Source: an uncultured Pelagibacteraceae bacterium
Lineage (GTDB): Bacteria > Pseudomonadota > Alphaproteobacteria > Pelagibacterales > Pelagibacteraceae
DNA length: 64,000 nucleotides
Direction: 5' to 3'
Assembly (NCBI GenBank): GCA_902599625.1
Contig: CACKGF010000001.1
Span: 1-64,000, forward strand
The number at the start of each line of letters is the position of its first letter. Position 1 is the stretch's first letter. Below the pieces are notes generated by a model. It made no database searches. It was not told the DNA's origin and was given only the letters and a program-made list of their open reading frames with translations. Shown here piece after piece: positions 17,756-29,906 of the stretch. A program made the position numbers and the translations under genes.

Positions 17756-19036
17756 ATGTCTAGTAGTAAAAACATTTTATATTGTTCTTTTTGTGGAAAA
17801 AGCCAACACGAAGTAAGAAAATTAATTGCAGGGCCAACAGTTTTCATTTGTGACGAATGTGTTGAGTTATGTATGGACATAATTAAAGAGGAAAACAAAG
17901 ATACGTTTGTAAAACATCAAGATGGTTTACCCTCTCCAAAACAAATTTGTTCAGTTTTAGACGATTATGTAATTGGACAGCAACTTGCAAAAAAAGTTTT
18001 ATCTGTAGCTGTTCACAATCATTACAAAAGATTAAATTATGAAAGTAAAACTAGTAAAAATGTCGAACTTGCTAAATCTAACATTTTATTGATTGGTCCA
18101 ACTGGATGTGGAAAAACTTTACTAGCACAAACATTAGCTAGAATATTAGATGTTCCTTTTACAATGGCAGATGCAACAACTTTAACCGAAGCCGGATATG
18201 TTGGAGAAGATGTTGAAAATATAATTTTAAAACTTTTACAGGCTGCTGATTACAATGTTGAAAAAGCTCAGCGTGGAATAGTTTATATTGATGAAGTTGA
18301 TAAAATAAGTCGAAAATCTGAAAACCCCTCTATAACAAGAGATGTATCAGGAGAGGGTGTTCAACAAGCATTGTTAAAAATAATGGAGGGTACAATTGCT
18401 AGTGTGCCACCTCAAGGGGGAAGAAAACATCCGCAACAAGAATTTTTACAGGTTGATACAACAAATATTTTATTTATTTGCGGTGGAGCTTTTGCTGGTT
18501 TAGATAAAATAATTTCTCAAAGAGATAAAGGATCATCAATTGGATTTGGGGCAGAGGTAAAAAATACAGAAGATAAGAAGACCGGTGAATGGATGAAAAG
18601 TTTAGAACCGGAGGACTTACTAAAATATGGATTGATACCAGAGTTTATAGGAAGACTTCCAATAATAGCTACTTTAGAGGATCTGGATGAAAAATCTCTG
18701 ATCAAAATTTTACAAGAACCTAAAAACTCTCTAATTAAACAATATCAGGAATTGTTTAAGTTAGAAGGAGCTAAACTCGTATTTAAAGATGCAGCAATAA
18801 AAGAGATAGCTCAAAAAGCAATTAATAAAAAAACAGGGGCAAGGGGATTAAGGTCTATTTTAGAAAGTGTTCTTTTAAAAACAATGTTTGACCTACCAAG
18901 CATGGAAAATGTGAACGAAGTAATAGTTGACTCAGGTGCGGCCAAAGGTCAAAGTCAACCAATTATTGTCCACTCTAAAAATAGTCAAAAAGATAAAGAT
19001 AAAGATAAAGATAAGTCTAAAACTTCCGCAGCATAA
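17756..19036 (+). CDS. clpX: ATP-dependent Clp protease ATP-binding subunit ClpX
   Basis: Zinc finger [35 protein letters not shown]. Confidence 0.98.
   Translation: MSSSKNILYCSFCGKSQHEVRKLIAGPTVFICDECVELCMDIIKEENKDTFVKHQDGLPSPKQICSVLDDYVIGQQLAKKVLSVAVHNHYKRLNYESKTSKNVELAKSNILLIGPTGCGKTLLAQTLARILDVPFTMADATTLTEAGYVGEDVENIILKLLQAADYNVEKAQRGIVYIDEVDKISRKSENPSITRDVSGEGVQQALLKIMEGTIASVPPQGGRKHPQQEFLQVDTTNILFICGGAFAGLDKIISQRDKGSSIGFGAEVKNTEDKKTGEWMKSLEPEDLLKYGLIPEFIGRLPIIATLEDLDEKSLIKILQEPKNSLIKQYQELFKLEGAKLVFKDAAIKEIAQKAINKKTGARGLRSILESVLLKTMFDLPSMENVNEVIVDSGAAKGQSQPIIVHSKNSQKDKDKDKDKSKTSAA
18988..19015 (+). repeat. AAAGAT hexanucleotide tandem repeat in the clpX C-terminus (encodes KDKDKDKDK)
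   Basis: aaaagataaagataaagataaagataag visible in sequence. Confidence 0.8.
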
Positions 19037-19097
19037 ATATAGTTAACAAATGATAAAAAAGTATTGCAAATTTTGATTTAATATCCATATTTAGATT

Positions 19098-21485
19098 ATG
19101 GAAATTAAATTTAACTTACCGTTGTTGCCTCTTAGAGATATAGTAGTTTTTCCAAACATGGTCATTCCTCTATTCGTAGGTAGAGATAAATCAATTAATG
19201 CTCTTAATGAGGTAATGAAAAAAGAAAAAAAAATAATTTTAGTAACTCAAAAAAATTCAGAAGTTGACGATCCAACTAAAAATGATGTATTTACTTATGG
19301 ATGTGAGAGCAACATCCTCCAACTTTTAAAATTACCAGACGGTACAGTTAAAGTTCTTGTTGAAGGAATTAATCGAGTAAAAATAAATGATTATAACGAT
19401 AACAAAGATTTTATAACTTGCTCTTACGAAAAAGTAAGCGATCAGATTAGTAAAGAAGAAGATTTGATGCCAACAGCTATTTCAGCTGTAAAAAAACTTG
19501 AAAAGTTGACTTCAATCAACAAAAAAATTTCAAGTGAAACAATTAATAATATTAAAGTTTTGAAAGATCCTTCAAAAATTGCAGATAACATTGCGTCTCA
19601 TTTGAATGCTTCTATATCAGAAAAACAACAAATTTTTGAAACCCAAGATGTTAAAAAGAGATTAAATCTTATTATTAAAATAATGGAAAATGAAACAAGT
19701 ATAATTGGTGTTGAAAAAAGAATAAGAGGTCGTGTTAAAACACAAATGGAAAAAACTCAGCGAGAGTATTACTTGAATGAGCAATTAAAAGCGATACAGA
19801 AAGAGCTGGGTGAAATTGAAGATGGAAAAGATGAAACATCGAATTTAAATAAAGCAATTCTAAAGGCAAAAATGCCTAAAGATGTTGAGAAAAAATGTTT
19901 ATCCGAATTGAAAAAATTAAAAAATATGAGTCCAATGTCCGCTGAAGCTACAGTTGTTAGAAATTATTTAGATTGGATGATTGATTTACCATGGTTTAAA
20001 AAGGATAAAATTGAAATAGATTTAAACAAAGCCCAAAAAGTTTTAGATGAAGATCATTTTGGTCTAGAAAAAGTAAAAGAGAGAATAATTGAATTTTTAG
20101 CAGTTCAAAAAAGAATGAATAAACTGAAAGGTCCAATTTTATGTTTGGTTGGTCCTCCTGGAGTTGGAAAAACATCTTTAGGTAAATCGATAGCAAAAGC
20201 AACAAATAGACAATTTGTAAGAATGTCATTAGGTGGAGTGCGGGATGAAGCGGAAGTCCGTGGTCACCGAAGAACCTACATTGGTTCTTTACCTGGAAAA
20301 ATTATTCAAATGATGAAAAAAGCTGGAACAAAAAACCCTTTATTTCTACTTGATGAAATTGACAAAGTTGGAAATGATTACAGAGGTGATCCGTCTTCGG
20401 CTTTATTGGAGGCTCTTGATCCAGAACAAAACACTACTTTTAATGATCACTACTTAGAGGTAGATTACGATTTATCAGATGTTTTATTCGTAACCACTGC
20501 AAATACATTAAATATATTACCTCCTTTATTGGACAGAATGGAAGTAATAAGAATACCAGGTTACACTGAAGATGAAAAAATTAATATTGCTAATAAATAT
20601 TTATTACCAAAACAAATCAAAGATAATGGCGTGAAAGATGGAGAGATGAATTTATCAGATGGTACTATAAAAGATATTATAAGATATTACACAAGAGAGT
20701 CGGGTGTAAGAAATCTTGAGAGAGAAATTTCGAAAATTACTCGTAAGGTTGTCAAAAAAGTGGTTAATAATGAGAGCAAAGATGTGACTGTTAATGATAA
20801 AAATTTAGGAGATTTTCTTGGTGTTAAAAAATTTAAATTTGGTGAGTTAGAAGATCAAAATAAAATTGGAATCGTTACAGGCTTAGCTTGGACAGAATTT
20901 GGTGGTGAGATTTTAAAAATTGAAACTGTGAATATGCCTGGGAAGGGTAGAATGCAAATTACAGGAAAATTAGGTGATGTAATGCAAGAGTCAGTTAAGG
21001 CAGCAAAATCTTTTGTGAGATCAAAATGTTTAGAGTTTGGAATTATTCCTCCAACATTTGAGAAAAAAGATTTTCATATTCATGTTCCAGAGGGAGCTAC
21101 ACCAAAAGATGGTCCGTCTGCTGGAATAGCTATGGTAACATCAATTGTTTCATCAATTACTAAAATTCCAGTTAAAAGAGAAATTGCAATGACTGGTGAA
21201 GTTACAATCACAGGTCAAGTTTTACCAATTGGTGGATTAAAGGAGAAACTTTTAGCAGCACACAGAGCTGGTATTAAGCAAGTATTAATTCCGAAAGATA
21301 ACGAAAAAAATTTAGTTGATATCCCTAAAAAAGTTATTGATGATATAAAGATAACCCCCGTAAATACAGCTGATGAAGTTTTAAAAATTGCACTTACTAA
21401 AGAACTTAAACCAACAGATTGGGTTGAGGTAGATAAAATTTCAGAAAATAAAAAATCTGAAAAAACTCAAGCAAGTATACAATAG
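19098..21485 (+). CDS. lon: ATP-dependent endopeptidase La
   Basis: GPPGVGKTSLGKSIA, VPEGATPKDGPSAGIAM. Confidence 0.98.
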   Translation: MEIKFNLPLLPLRDIVVFPNMVIPLFVGRDKSINALNEVMKKEKKIILVTQKNSEVDDPTKNDVFTYGCESNILQLLKLPDGTVKVLVEGINRVKINDYNDNKDFITCSYEKVSDQISKEEDLMPTAISAVKKLEKLTSINKKISSETINNIKVLKDPSKIADNIASHLNASISEKQQIFETQDVKKRLNLIIKIMENETSIIGVEKRIRGRVKTQMEKTQREYYLNEQLKAIQKELGEIEDGKDETSNLNKAILKAKMPKDVEKKCLSELKKLKNMSPMSAEATVVRNYLDWMIDLPWFKKDKIEIDLNKAQKVLDEDHFGLEKVKERIIEFLAVQKRMNKLKGPILCLVGPPGVGKTSLGKSIAKATNRQFVRMSLGGVRDEAEVRGHRRTYIGSLPGKIIQMMKKAGTKNPLFLLDEIDKVGNDYRGDPSSALLEALDPEQNTTFNDHYLEVDYDLSDVLFVTTANTLNILPPLLDRMEVIRIPGYTEDEKINIANKYLLPKQIKDNGVKDGEMNLSDGTIKDIIRYYTRESGVRNLEREISKITRKVVKKVVNNESKDVTVNDKNLGDFLGVKKFKFGELEDQNKIGIVTGLAWTEFGGEILKIETVNMPGKGRMQITGKLGDVMQESVKAAKSFVRSKCLEFGIIPPTFEKKDFHIHVPEGATPKDGPSAGIAMVTSIVSSITKIPVKREIAMTGEVTITGQVLPIGGLKEKLLAAHRAGIKQVLIPKDNEKNLVDIPKKVIDDIKITPVNTADEVLKIALTKELKPTDWVEVDKISENKKSEKTQASIQ

Positions 21486-21539
21486 TTTTCACAATTATTA
21501 ATTAGTAAATTAATTAATTCTGATTATTATCATATTGAG

Positions 21540-22997
21540 ATGGATGATTATAATAAGCTAGCATTAAAAGCAGTTAGTCTTCAAAAACAAAATAAATCTC
21601 ACGAAGCCAAAAAAATTTACACAGATTTACTGAAAATTGATAGAAATCCTCAAATATTAAGGCTTCTTGGTTCAATTGAATTAGATGAGAAGAATTATGA
21701 AGAGTCTTTAAAATTATTGAATGAATCTTTACAAATTAATCCAAATGACTCCGAATGTTATTCAAACAAAGGTATTGTTAATTTTAAATTAAAAAATACT
21801 GAAGAGGCTATTTCCGATTATAAAAAGGCGATTTCACTTGATAAAAACAACTATAACGCTTTTTTTAATCTTGGAAATTTATATAAAGAAATAAATAGGC
21901 TAGATGAATCAATTGAAAATTTTAATAAAGCTATTTCAATTAATAAAAATCATTATACCGCATACCACAATAGAGCTGTAGTAAAGAAACTTCTCTTAAA
22001 ATTTGATGATGCGATTAAAGATTTTGATGAAGCACTTAGGATAAATCCCAAATATTCAAATTCTCTTTTTTTTAAGGCTATTACACAATTAAAAATTGGA
22101 GATTATGAAAATGGATGGAAAAATTATGAACAACGTTGGGAAACAACGAATTTTCCATCCCCAAAAAGAGAATTCAAACAACCATGTTGGAATGGAAACG
22201 ATGATTTAAATAATAAGATTATATTAATTCACGGAGAGCAAGGACTAGGCGACAACATACACTTTGTAAGATATTTTAATTTGATAAAATCAAAAGCAAA
22301 AAAAGCAATATTGCAAGTTGATAAAAAATTAGTTCAATTATTGAAAGAATGTAATTTTGATAATTATATTTTTTCAAATGATGAAAAACTACCTGAATTT
22401 GATATTCATTGTCCTTTACTTTCTTTACCATTTAAATTTTCCACTACACTCCAAAACATTCCGTTTAATAACAAATATCTTTTTCCTAATAAAGATCGAA
22501 TTTTTAAATGGAAAAAAACTTTTGATAATCAATACTTAAATATCGGAATTAATTGGCAAGCCAGTCCAAATCCTGATTTAGATAAAGGAAGATCTTTTAA
22601 ACTGAAATATTTTAATGAAATCTCTATAATGGATAAAATAAAGCTACATAGCTTACAAAAAATTTATGGTTTAAATCAAATAAAAGAAATTAGTAAACAA
22701 TTTCAATTAAATATTATTGATAATTTTGATGAAGAGGCGCCTTTTGTTGATACAGCAGCTATTATCGAAAATTTAGATTTAATTATTACTTGTGATACCT
22801 CAATTGCTCATTTATCGGGTGCTATAGGTAAAAAAACTTTTTTGCTTCTACAAAAAAATTGTGAATGGAGATGGTTACAAGATATTGATTACTCACCATG
22901 GTATAACTCTATAAAAATATATAGACAAAAAACACAAGACGACTGGTCTACTGTTTTTGATGAAGTAAAGAAAGATATAAAAAGAATGGTAAATTAA
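21540..22997 (+). CDS. TPR-repeat protein with C-terminal glycosyltransferase-like domain
   Basis: About five TPR units; GEQGLGDNIHFVRY and CDTSIAHLSGAIGKKTFLLL...WRWLQDIDYSPWY. Confidence 0.8.
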   Translation: MDDYNKLALKAVSLQKQNKSHEAKKIYTDLLKIDRNPQILRLLGSIELDEKNYEESLKLLNESLQINPNDSECYSNKGIVNFKLKNTEEAISDYKKAISLDKNNYNAFFNLGNLYKEINRLDESIENFNKAISINKNHYTAYHNRAVVKKLLLKFDDAIKDFDEALRINPKYSNSLFFKAITQLKIGDYENGWKNYEQRWETTNFPSPKREFKQPCWNGNDDLNNKIILIHGEQGLGDNIHFVRYFNLIKSKAKKAILQVDKKLVQLLKECNFDNYIFSNDEKLPEFDIHCPLLSLPFKFSTTLQNIPFNNKYLFPNKDRIFKWKKTFDNQYLNIGINWQASPNPDLDKGRSFKLKYFNEISIMDKIKLHSLQKIYGLNQIKEISKQFQLNIIDNFDEEAPFVDTAAIIENLDLIITCDTSIAHLSGAIGKKTFLLLQKNCEWRWLQDIDYSPWYNSIKIYRQKTQDDWSTVFDEVKKDIKRMVN

Positions 22998-23008
22998 GTT
23001 AATATAAC

Positions 23009-23036
23009 TTGACGTATTGGTACTAAAAGATATAAA
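23009..23036 (+). promoter_or_regulatory. Candidate promoter for tRNA-Val/tRNA-Asp (TTGACG-N16-TATAAA)
   Basis: Near-consensus boxes 20 bp upstream of the tRNA. Confidence 0.55.
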
Positions 23037-23055
23037 AAAACATTATTCTTGGTAA

Positions 23056-23131
23056 GGGCGGTTAGCTCAGTTGGTAGAGCATCTCGTTTACACCGAGGGG
23101 GTCAAAGGTTCGAGTCCTTTACCGCCCACCA
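23056..23131 (+). tRNA. tRNA-Val (anticodon TAC)
   Basis: GGGCGGT/ACCGCCC acceptor; loop TTTACAC; encoded CCA. Confidence 0.95.
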
Positions 23132-23137
23132 AAAATT

Positions 23138-23214
23138 GGGGGTGTAGCTCAGTTGGTTAGAGCGATCGCCTGTCACGCGATAGGTCGCGGGTTCGAGTCC
23201 CGTCACTCCCGCCA
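23138..23214 (+). tRNA. tRNA-Asp (anticodon GTC)
   Basis: GGGGGTG/CACTCCC acceptor; anticodon arm ATCGC-CTGTCAC-GCGAT; encoded CCA. Confidence 0.95.
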
Positions 23215-23218
23215 GTTT

Positions 23219-23235
23219 TTGATAATAATTATCAA
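23219..23235. promoter_or_regulatory. Perfect palindrome TTGATAAT-A-ATTATCAA, identical to the Fur 7-1-7 consensus core
   Basis: Direct reading; contains TGATAATnATTATCA; 81 bp upstream of the nuoA start codon. Confidence 0.45.
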
Positions 23236-23315
23236 TAACACAAATCATTCAACAAATTAGCCCCCAATAACGTGACTTAACTGCACTTTCAATTAATCAA
23301 AAAGATTATATATAA

Positions 23316-23690
23316 ATGTATATGTACGGAGATTTTTTAAATAACTATCTAACAATCATAATATTTTTTGGAGTTGCACTTCTTCTGAGTATTGGGTTTA
23401 TTTTTCTAAATTTTGTGTTTGCGCCTAAAAACCCTGATCCAGAAAAATTATCTGCTTATGAGTGTGGTTTTGAACCTTTTAACGACTCTAGAATGGAGTT
23501 TGACGTTAGATTTTATTTAGTGGCAATTTTATTTATAATATTCGATTTAGAAATAGCCTTCCTTTTTCCATGGGCAATATCTTTAGGAAAAATAGGTATT
23601 TTTGGATTTGTCTCAATGATGATATTTTTATTTATTTTAACTGTAGGATTTGTTTATGAGTGGAAGAAAGGGGCTTTAGACTGGGAATGA
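23316..23690 (+). CDS. nuoA: NADH-quinone oxidoreductase subunit A
   Basis: [28 protein letters not shown]. Confidence 0.96.
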   Translation: MYMYGDFLNNYLTIIIFFGVALLLSIGFIFLNFVFAPKNPDPEKLSAYECGFEPFNDSRMEFDVRFYLVAILFIIFDLEIAFLFPWAISLGKIGIFGFVSMMIFLFILTVGFVYEWKKGALDWE

Positions 23691-24208
23691 ACTTAAAAGA
23701 AAAAGAAGATCAAATTCCGAAAGAATTTAAACAGCTTGCTAAAGATTTTGCGGACAAAGGTTTTATAACAACTTCATTAGACAATTTAGTGAATTGGGCT
23801 AGAACAGGTTCATTGCACTGGATGACTTTTGGACTTGCATGTTGCGCAGTTGAGATGATGCAAACATCTATGCCAAGGTATGACTTAGAGAGGTTTGGAG
23901 CCGCCCCGAGAGCTTCACCAAGACAATCAGATGTTATGATTGTCGCCGGGACCTTAACAAATAAAATGGCTCCTGCGTTAAGAAAAGTTTATGATCAAAT
24001 GCCTGAACCAAGATATGTGATATCAATGGGAAGCTGTGCAAATGGTGGTGGTTATTATCATTATTCATATTCAGTTGTTAGAGGATGCGATAGAGTTGTT
24101 CCAGTTGATGTTTACGTACCAGGATGCCCACCTTCAGCTGAGGCTTTATTATACGGGATAATGCAATTACAAAAAAAGATAAGGGACCAGGGTTCAATAA
24201 GTAGATAA
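23687..24208 (+). CDS. nuoB: NADH-quinone oxidoreductase subunit B
   Basis: [33 protein letters not shown]. Start moved to 23687 (ATGA overlap with nuoA). Confidence 0.97.
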   Translation: MNLKEKEDQIPKEFKQLAKDFADKGFITTSLDNLVNWARTGSLHWMTFGLACCAVEMMQTSMPRYDLERFGAAPRASPRQSDVMIVAGTLTNKMAPALRKVYDQMPEPRYVISMGSCANGGGYYHYSYSVVRGCDRVVPVDVYVPGCPPSAEALLYGIMQLQKKIRDQGSISR

Positions 24209-24804
24209 TGTTAAATAATTTAGATTTAGAAAAAAAAATAAATTCAGAACTTAATACTAAAGTGAGTTCGTCAAAAATTGTCCACGAAACATTAAATGTT
24301 TCAATAGAAAAAGATGATTTGAAAGAAGTTCTTTTATTTTTAAAATCTAATCATGAAATGAAATTCAAGCAATTGATAGACATCACCGCAGTAGATTACC
24401 CAAATAAAAAAAATAGATTTAGGATGATCTATTTGTTACTCAGTCATGAATTCAATAAAAGAATAATAATCGATTTTCCCTTAAACGAAAATGAAAAAGT
24501 TTTTTCAATAACGGGTATTTTTCCATCTGCTAATTGGATGGAACGAGAAGTTTTTGATATGTATGGAATTGATTTTCAAGATCATCCAGACTTAAGAAGA
24601 ATTTTAACAGACTATGAATTTGAGGGATATCCATTGAGAAAAGATTTTCCAATCACTGGGCATAAAGAGGTTAGATATAGCGAAGAGAAAAAAAAAGTAA
24701 TTTATGAACCAGTAAAGTTAGAGCAGGACTATAGAAACTTTGATTATAATAGCCCTTGGCAAGGCACTGAATACATTAAGGAAATAAAAAAAAATAATGA
24801 GTAA
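24208..24804 (+). CDS. nuoC: NADH-quinone oxidoreductase subunit C
   Basis: [29 protein letters not shown]. Confidence 0.96.
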   Translation: MLNNLDLEKKINSELNTKVSSSKIVHETLNVSIEKDDLKEVLLFLKSNHEMKFKQLIDITAVDYPNKKNRFRMIYLLLSHEFNKRIIIDFPLNENEKVFSITGIFPSANWMEREVFDMYGIDFQDHPDLRRILTDYEFEGYPLRKDFPITGHKEVRYSEEKKKVIYEPVKLEQDYRNFDYNSPWQGTEYIKEIKKNNE

Positions 24805-25972
24805 ACAAACAAAAACACTAAATCTTAACTTTGGACCACAACACCCAGCTGCGCATGGAGTTTTAAGATTGATATTGGAGTTGGATGGAGAAGTCGTAGA
24901 AAAAGCTGATCCCCATATTGGTTTACTTCATAGAGGAACAGAAAAATTAATTGAAAACAAAACGTATTCCCAAGCAATACCTTATTTTGATAGACTCGAT
25001 TATGTAGCTCCAATGAATCAAGAACATGCTTTCGCCTTAGCTATCGAAAAAATTTTAGACATTGAAGTTCCAATTAGGGGACAATACATAAGAGTAATTT
25101 TTTGTGAGATTGGAAGAATTCTAAGCCACATACTTAATATTACTACACAGGCATTAGACGTTGGTGCCTTAACTCCTTCATTATGGGGTTTTGAGGAGCG
25201 AGAAAAACTTATGGAATTTTATGAAAGAGTTTCAGGATCGAGATTGCACGCGAATTATTTTAGACCAGGAGGTGTACACCAAGACTTACCAAGAGGACTC
25301 GATGCTGATATTTTAAAATTTTGTAATGAGTTTCCAAAAATTATAGATGATTTAGAGACTTTACTAACTGATAATAGAATTTTTAAACAAAGAAATGTTG
25401 ATATTGGAATTGTTTCAAAAGATGATGCGTTAGACTATTCATTCTCAGGTGTGATGATGAGAGGCTCAGGTGTGCCTTGGGATTTAAGAAAATCTCAACC
25501 TTATGATTGTTATGAACAATTATCATTTAAGGTGCCTATTGGTAAAAATGGAGATTGTTATGATAGATATCTTTGTAGAGTAGAAGAAATGAGAGAAAGT
25601 ATAAAAATAATTAAACAATGTTTAGAACAGTTACCAAAAGGACCTGTAAAATCTCAAGATAATAAGATTACCCCTCCACCTAAAAAAGAAATTAAAGAGT
25701 CGATGGAGGCATTAATCCACCATTTTAAATTATTTACAGAAGGCTATAGAGTTAAGAAAGATGAGATATACACTGCAGTAGAGGCGCCTAAGGGTGAATT
25801 TGGTGTTTACTTAATTTCTGATGGTTCAAGCAAACCATATAAATGTAAAATCAGAGCTCCTGGATTTTCTCATCTTCAAGCAATGGATTATTTAATCAAA
25901 GGACATATGTTAGCTGATGTACCAGCTGTATTAGGCTCATTAGATATTGTGTTCGGGGAAATAGACAGATGA
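24797..25972 (+). CDS. nuoD: NADH-quinone oxidoreductase subunit D
   Basis: [28 protein letters not shown]. Confidence 0.98.
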   Translation: MSKQTKTLNLNFGPQHPAAHGVLRLILELDGEVVEKADPHIGLLHRGTEKLIENKTYSQAIPYFDRLDYVAPMNQEHAFALAIEKILDIEVPIRGQYIRVIFCEIGRILSHILNITTQALDVGALTPSLWGFEEREKLMEFYERVSGSRLHANYFRPGGVHQDLPRGLDADILKFCNEFPKIIDDLETLLTDNRIFKQRNVDIGIVSKDDALDYSFSGVMMRGSGVPWDLRKSQPYDCYEQLSFKVPIGKNGDCYDRYLCRVEEMRESIKIIKQCLEQLPKGPVKSQDNKITPPPKKEIKESMEALIHHFKLFTEGYRVKKDEIYTAVEAPKGEFGVYLISDGSSKPYKCKIRAPGFSHLQAMDYLIKGHMLADVPAVLGSLDIVFGEIDR

Positions 25973-26577
25973 GTTTAAAAAAAGTTTCAAAAGATCAACC
26001 TGAAAAGTTTGAATTAAATCAACAAAGCTTAGAAGCTGCAAAAAAAATTTTATCAAATTATCCGAAGGGAAAAGAGAAAAGTGCTGTTATGGCTTTACTT
26101 TATATTGCACAAAGGCAAAACAATAACTGGATACCTTTATCAGCAATTAAATATATTGCTAAGTTTTTAAATATGCCTTACATCAAAGTCTATGAAGTAG
26201 CCACTTTCTACTCAATGTATAATCTTTCACCTGTGGGAAATTATCATGTCCAAATTTGTACAACAACTCCTTGTATGATCAGAGGAGCATATAAGATTGT
26301 AGATGTATGTAAAAAGAAAATATCTGAAAAAGAAAATGTATTATCTGAAAATGGTAATTGTTCTTGGACAGAGGTAGAATGTCTTGGTGCCTGTATAAAC
26401 GCACCAATGATGCAAATAAACAATGATTACTATGAAGATTTAGATATTAAACAAAGCGAAAAAATTATCGATGAAGTGCTTATGGGTAAAAAACCAAAAC
26501 CAGGATCATATAGAGGAAGAATTAACTCGGAGCCTGAAAACAACAGAAAAACATTATTGGATTTAAAAAATGCTTAA
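25969..26577 (+). CDS. nuoE: NADH-quinone oxidoreductase subunit E
   Basis: [37 protein letters not shown]. Confidence 0.96.
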   Translation: MSLKKVSKDQPEKFELNQQSLEAAKKILSNYPKGKEKSAVMALLYIAQRQNNNWIPLSAIKYIAKFLNMPYIKVYEVATFYSMYNLSPVGNYHVQICTTTPCMIRGAYKIVDVCKKKISEKENVLSENGNCSWTEVECLGACINAPMMQINNDYYEDLDIKQSEKIIDEVLMGKKPKPGSYRGRINSEPENNRKTLLDLKNA

Positions 26578-27913
26578 AGACGAAGATAGAATATTTAAAA
26601 ACTTGTATAACGATTTAGGAGCTGATTTGAACTCCTCAAAAAATAGAGGTGATTGGACAAATACTAAAGATTTATGTGAAAAAGGTAGAGAATGGATAAT
26701 TGATGAAATTAAAAAATCTGAATTAAGAGGGAGAGGTGGTGCTGGTTTTCCAACGGGTTTAAAATGGTCATTTGCGCCTAAAGAAGTTGGATCGAGGCCC
26801 CACTACCTTGTGATTAATGCAGATGAGTCTGAACCTGGAACTTGCAAGGATAGGGATATTTTAAGATTTGAACCTCACAAACTTTTAGAAGGTTGTTTAA
26901 TTGCAGCTTATGCAATCAATTCACATAAATGCTATATTTATTTAAGAGGCGAGTATTACAATGAAGGTTTAGAATTACAAAAAGCAATTGATGAGGCTTA
27001 TAAAGATAATTTAATTGGTAAAAATGCTTCTGGAACTGGTTGGGATTTAGATATTTATATTCATTACGGAGCTGGAGCGTATATATGCGGTGAGGAAACA
27101 GCTTTACTTGAAAGTATTGAGGGCAACAAAGGCCAACCAAGATTGAAACCGCCTTTTCCTGCATTAGTTGGATTATATGGTTGTCCAACTATAGTCAATA
27201 ATGTTGAAACTATTTCAGTTGTTCCTACAATTTTAAGAAAAGGTTCTAAATGGTTTGCATCATTAGGCAAACCAAAAAATACTGGTACTAAGATTTTTTG
27301 TATTTCTGGAAACGTTAATAAACCTTGTAATGTTGAAGAAGAAATGGGTATTCCTTTAAAAGATTTAATTGATACTCATGCTGGTGGGGTAGTAGGTGGA
27401 TGGGAAAATTTACAAGCAGTCATACCTGGTGGTTCTTCCATGCCCTTGTTAAATAAAGAAATTTCAGAAAAGATAACTATGGACTTTGATTCATTAGTGG
27501 AGAATAAAAGTGGGTTAGGGACTGCAGGAATAGTCGTTATCAATAAAGATCAAGATATTATTAAATGTTTTGCAAGAATAGCCCGATTTTATAAACATGA
27601 AAGTTGTGGTCAATGCACTCCTTGTAGAGAAGGTTCAGGTTGGATGTGGAGAATTTTAGAAAGAATGGCTAAAGGCGAAGCATCGAGAGAGGAAGTTGAA
27701 ATGTTGTTTGATGTTACGAAACAAATAGAAGGTCATACTATTTGTGCTTTTGGCGAAGGATCAGCTTGGCCAGTGCAAGGTCTTTTGAGAAATTTCAAAA
27801 AAGAAATAATTAAAAGAAATAATTTTGATCCATTAATTAAATCAAACAAAGATATCCCATACCTAGTAGATCAACATTTATTAGAAAAAGATAATGCCCA
27901 AAATAAAAGTTAA
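26570..27913 (+). CDS. nuoF: NADH-quinone oxidoreductase subunit F
   Basis: [31 protein letters not shown]. Confidence 0.97.
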   Translation: MLKDEDRIFKNLYNDLGADLNSSKNRGDWTNTKDLCEKGREWIIDEIKKSELRGRGGAGFPTGLKWSFAPKEVGSRPHYLVINADESEPGTCKDRDILRFEPHKLLEGCLIAAYAINSHKCYIYLRGEYYNEGLELQKAIDEAYKDNLIGKNASGTGWDLDIYIHYGAGAYICGEETALLESIEGNKGQPRLKPPFPALVGLYGCPTIVNNVETISVVPTILRKGSKWFASLGKPKNTGTKIFCISGNVNKPCNVEEEMGIPLKDLIDTHAGGVVGGWENLQAVIPGGSSMPLLNKEISEKITMDFDSLVENKSGLGTAGIVVINKDQDIIKCFARIARFYKHESCGQCTPCREGSGWMWRILERMAKGEASREEVEMLFDVTKQIEGHTICAFGEGSAWPVQGLLRNFKKEIIKRNNFDPLIKSNKDIPYLVDQHLLEKDNAQNKS

Positions 27914-29906
27914 TAATAACGAACTAGAAGTAGAAGATGGCTTAACGGTTTTGCAGGCATGTGAACAAGCTGGAGCTGAAATACCAAGATTTTGTTATCA
28001 TGAAAAACTTTCAATAGCAGGAAACTGTAGAATGTGCCTAGTTGAGATTGAAAAATCTCCAAAACCGGTTGCATCTTGTGCAATGCCTGTAGCGGATGGA
28101 ATGAATATTAAAACAAATACTGAATTTGTTGAAAAAGCAAGAAAAGGCGTTATGGAATTTTTATTAGCAAACCACCCACTCGATTGTCCAGTTTGTGATC
28201 AAGGAGGTGAATGCGATTTACAAGATCAATCAATGTTTTATGGAATTGATAAATCAAGATTTAAAGAAAATAAAAGATTTGTTCCTGAAAAATATATGGG
28301 TCCTCTTATCAAAACTCAAATGACTAGATGCATTCACTGTACAAGGTGTATAAGATTTGCAACTGAGGTTGCTGGTGTTTCTGAAATTGGAGCAATTGGT
28401 AGAGGCGAAGATACTCAAATAACTACATATTTAGAAAAATCTATGGAGTCAGAGCTATCAGGCAATGTAATTGATTTGTGTCCAGTTGGCGCATTAACAT
28501 CGAAGCCATATGTCTTTGAAGCTAGACCATGGGAATTAAAAAAAACAGAGTCGATCGATGTTATGGATGCAGTTGGTTCAAATATAAGAATTGATACATA
28601 TGGTTGGGAAGTAAAGCGTATACTTCCAAAAATTAATGAAAGCATTAATGAGGAGTGGATATCAGATAAAACTCGTTATGCATGCGATGGCTTAAAATAT
28701 CAAAGACTTGATACTCCTTATACAAGATCTAATGATGGATTTAAAAAAATTTCATGGGAGGAGGCTTATGGGATCTTAACTGATAAAATTAAAAGCACAA
28801 ATCCTGATAAAATTGGATGTATAACTGGCGATCTTACGAATATGGAAACTCTATTTTCTGTTAAAGAGCTTTTTAATAAAATTTTGAACTGTAAAAACTT
28901 GGACTCAAGACCTGTAAAAACTTATGTAAATAATAGTTCACGAACCAATTATATTTTTAATACCCAAATTTCAAATATAGAGAAATCAGATTTTATTCTT
29001 TTGGTTGGGACTAATCCACGTCATGAAGCAACAATTTTGAATTCAAGAATACGAAAAAGTTATTTAAAGAATAATATGGAAGTTTATTCTTTGAATGATG
29101 TTGGGGATTTAACATATCCATATAAAGTAATATCAAGCAACACGGATGAGTTAAAAAAAATAATTTTAAATGAACACGAAGTTTCAAAAAAAATAATTTC
29201 TGCAAAAAATCCTATTGTTATTTTTGGACAATCAGCTCTTAAACTTAACTCCTCAGGGTACTTATTTGAAGGAATGAAAAAATTTTTATCAGAAAATAAT
29301 AAAATAAACGATGACTGGAATGCTTTAAACATCCTTTCTAATAATGCATCAACAGTTGGTGCATATGATTTGGATATTTTAGACAACGAAACTATAGATA
29401 ATGTGTTATCAAATCAATTTGAATTAGTCTTCTTATTTGGTCAGGATAATTTGAATATCAAAAAGAAAAATGAATTTATTGTTTATATAGGAACTCATGG
29501 TGACAGAGGAGCTGAAATGGCAGATCTAATATTGCCTAGCGCGGCATATACAGAACAAGATGGATATTTCACTAACCTTGAAGGTAACTTACAATTAGCT
29601 TTTAAGGCTTCCTATCCACCTGGTGAAGCAAAAGAAGATTGGGAAATTGTTAATGAATTGTCAAAGAAACTTAAGGGCAAAAGTCTTTATACAAATAAAC
29701 AAGAACTTATTGATAACCTTTTAAATTATCTTAATCAAAAAACAAAAAAAACCGCTGAAATAGTAAAAAATGATTTTACGAACGAAGAAATTTTCGTCGA
29801 TAAAATTGATTATTATTTTACTAACGTCATAGCAAGATCTTCAAAGACAATGGCAGAATGCAGAAATTTAAAACTTGTTTCTTTGAAAACTGGAACTGAT
29901 GGTTAA
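27894..29906 (+). CDS. nuoG: NADH-quinone oxidoreductase subunit G
   Basis: [35 protein letters not shown]. Confidence 0.96.
   Translation: MPKIKVNNNELEVEDGLTVLQACEQAGAEIPRFCYHEKLSIAGNCRMCLVEIEKSPKPVASCAMPVADGMNIKTNTEFVEKARKGVMEFLLANHPLDCPVCDQGGECDLQDQSMFYGIDKSRFKENKRFVPEKYMGPLIKTQMTRCIHCTRCIRFATEVAGVSEIGAIGRGEDTQITTYLEKSMESELSGNVIDLCPVGALTSKPYVFEARPWELKKTESIDVMDAVGSNIRIDTYGWEVKRILPKINESINEEWISDKTRYACDGLKYQRLDTPYTRSNDGFKKISWEEAYGILTDKIKSTNPDKIGCITGDLTNMETLFSVKELFNKILNCKNLDSRPVKTYVNNSSRTNYIFNTQISNIEKSDFILLVGTNPRHEATILNSRIRKSYLKNNMEVYSLNDVGDLTYPYKVISSNTDELKKIILNEHEVSKKIISAKNPIVIFGQSALKLNSSGYLFEGMKKFLSENNKINDDWNALNILSNNASTVGAYDLDILDNETIDNVLSNQFELVFLFGQDNLNIKKKNEFIVYIGTHGDRGAEMADLILPSAAYTEQDGYFTNLEGNLQLAFKASYPPGEAKEDWEIVNELSKKLKGKSLYTNKQELIDNLLNYLNQKTKKTAEIVKNDFTNEEIFVDKIDYYFTNVIARSSKTMAECRNLKLVSLKTGTDG

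Noticed and set aside
19055-19098. Possible lon promoter (TTGCAA ... TATTTA)
   Set aside because: Weak match in AT-rich DNA; not distinguishable from chance.
23215-23240. Intrinsic terminator after tRNA-Asp
   Set aside because: The inverted repeat is very AT-rich and is followed by AATAACAC, not a T-run; the T-run precedes it. Better treated as a possible operator.
29084-29386. 100-aa antisense ORF in nuoG
   Set aside because: Opposite a conserved nuoG coding region; no domain evidence.
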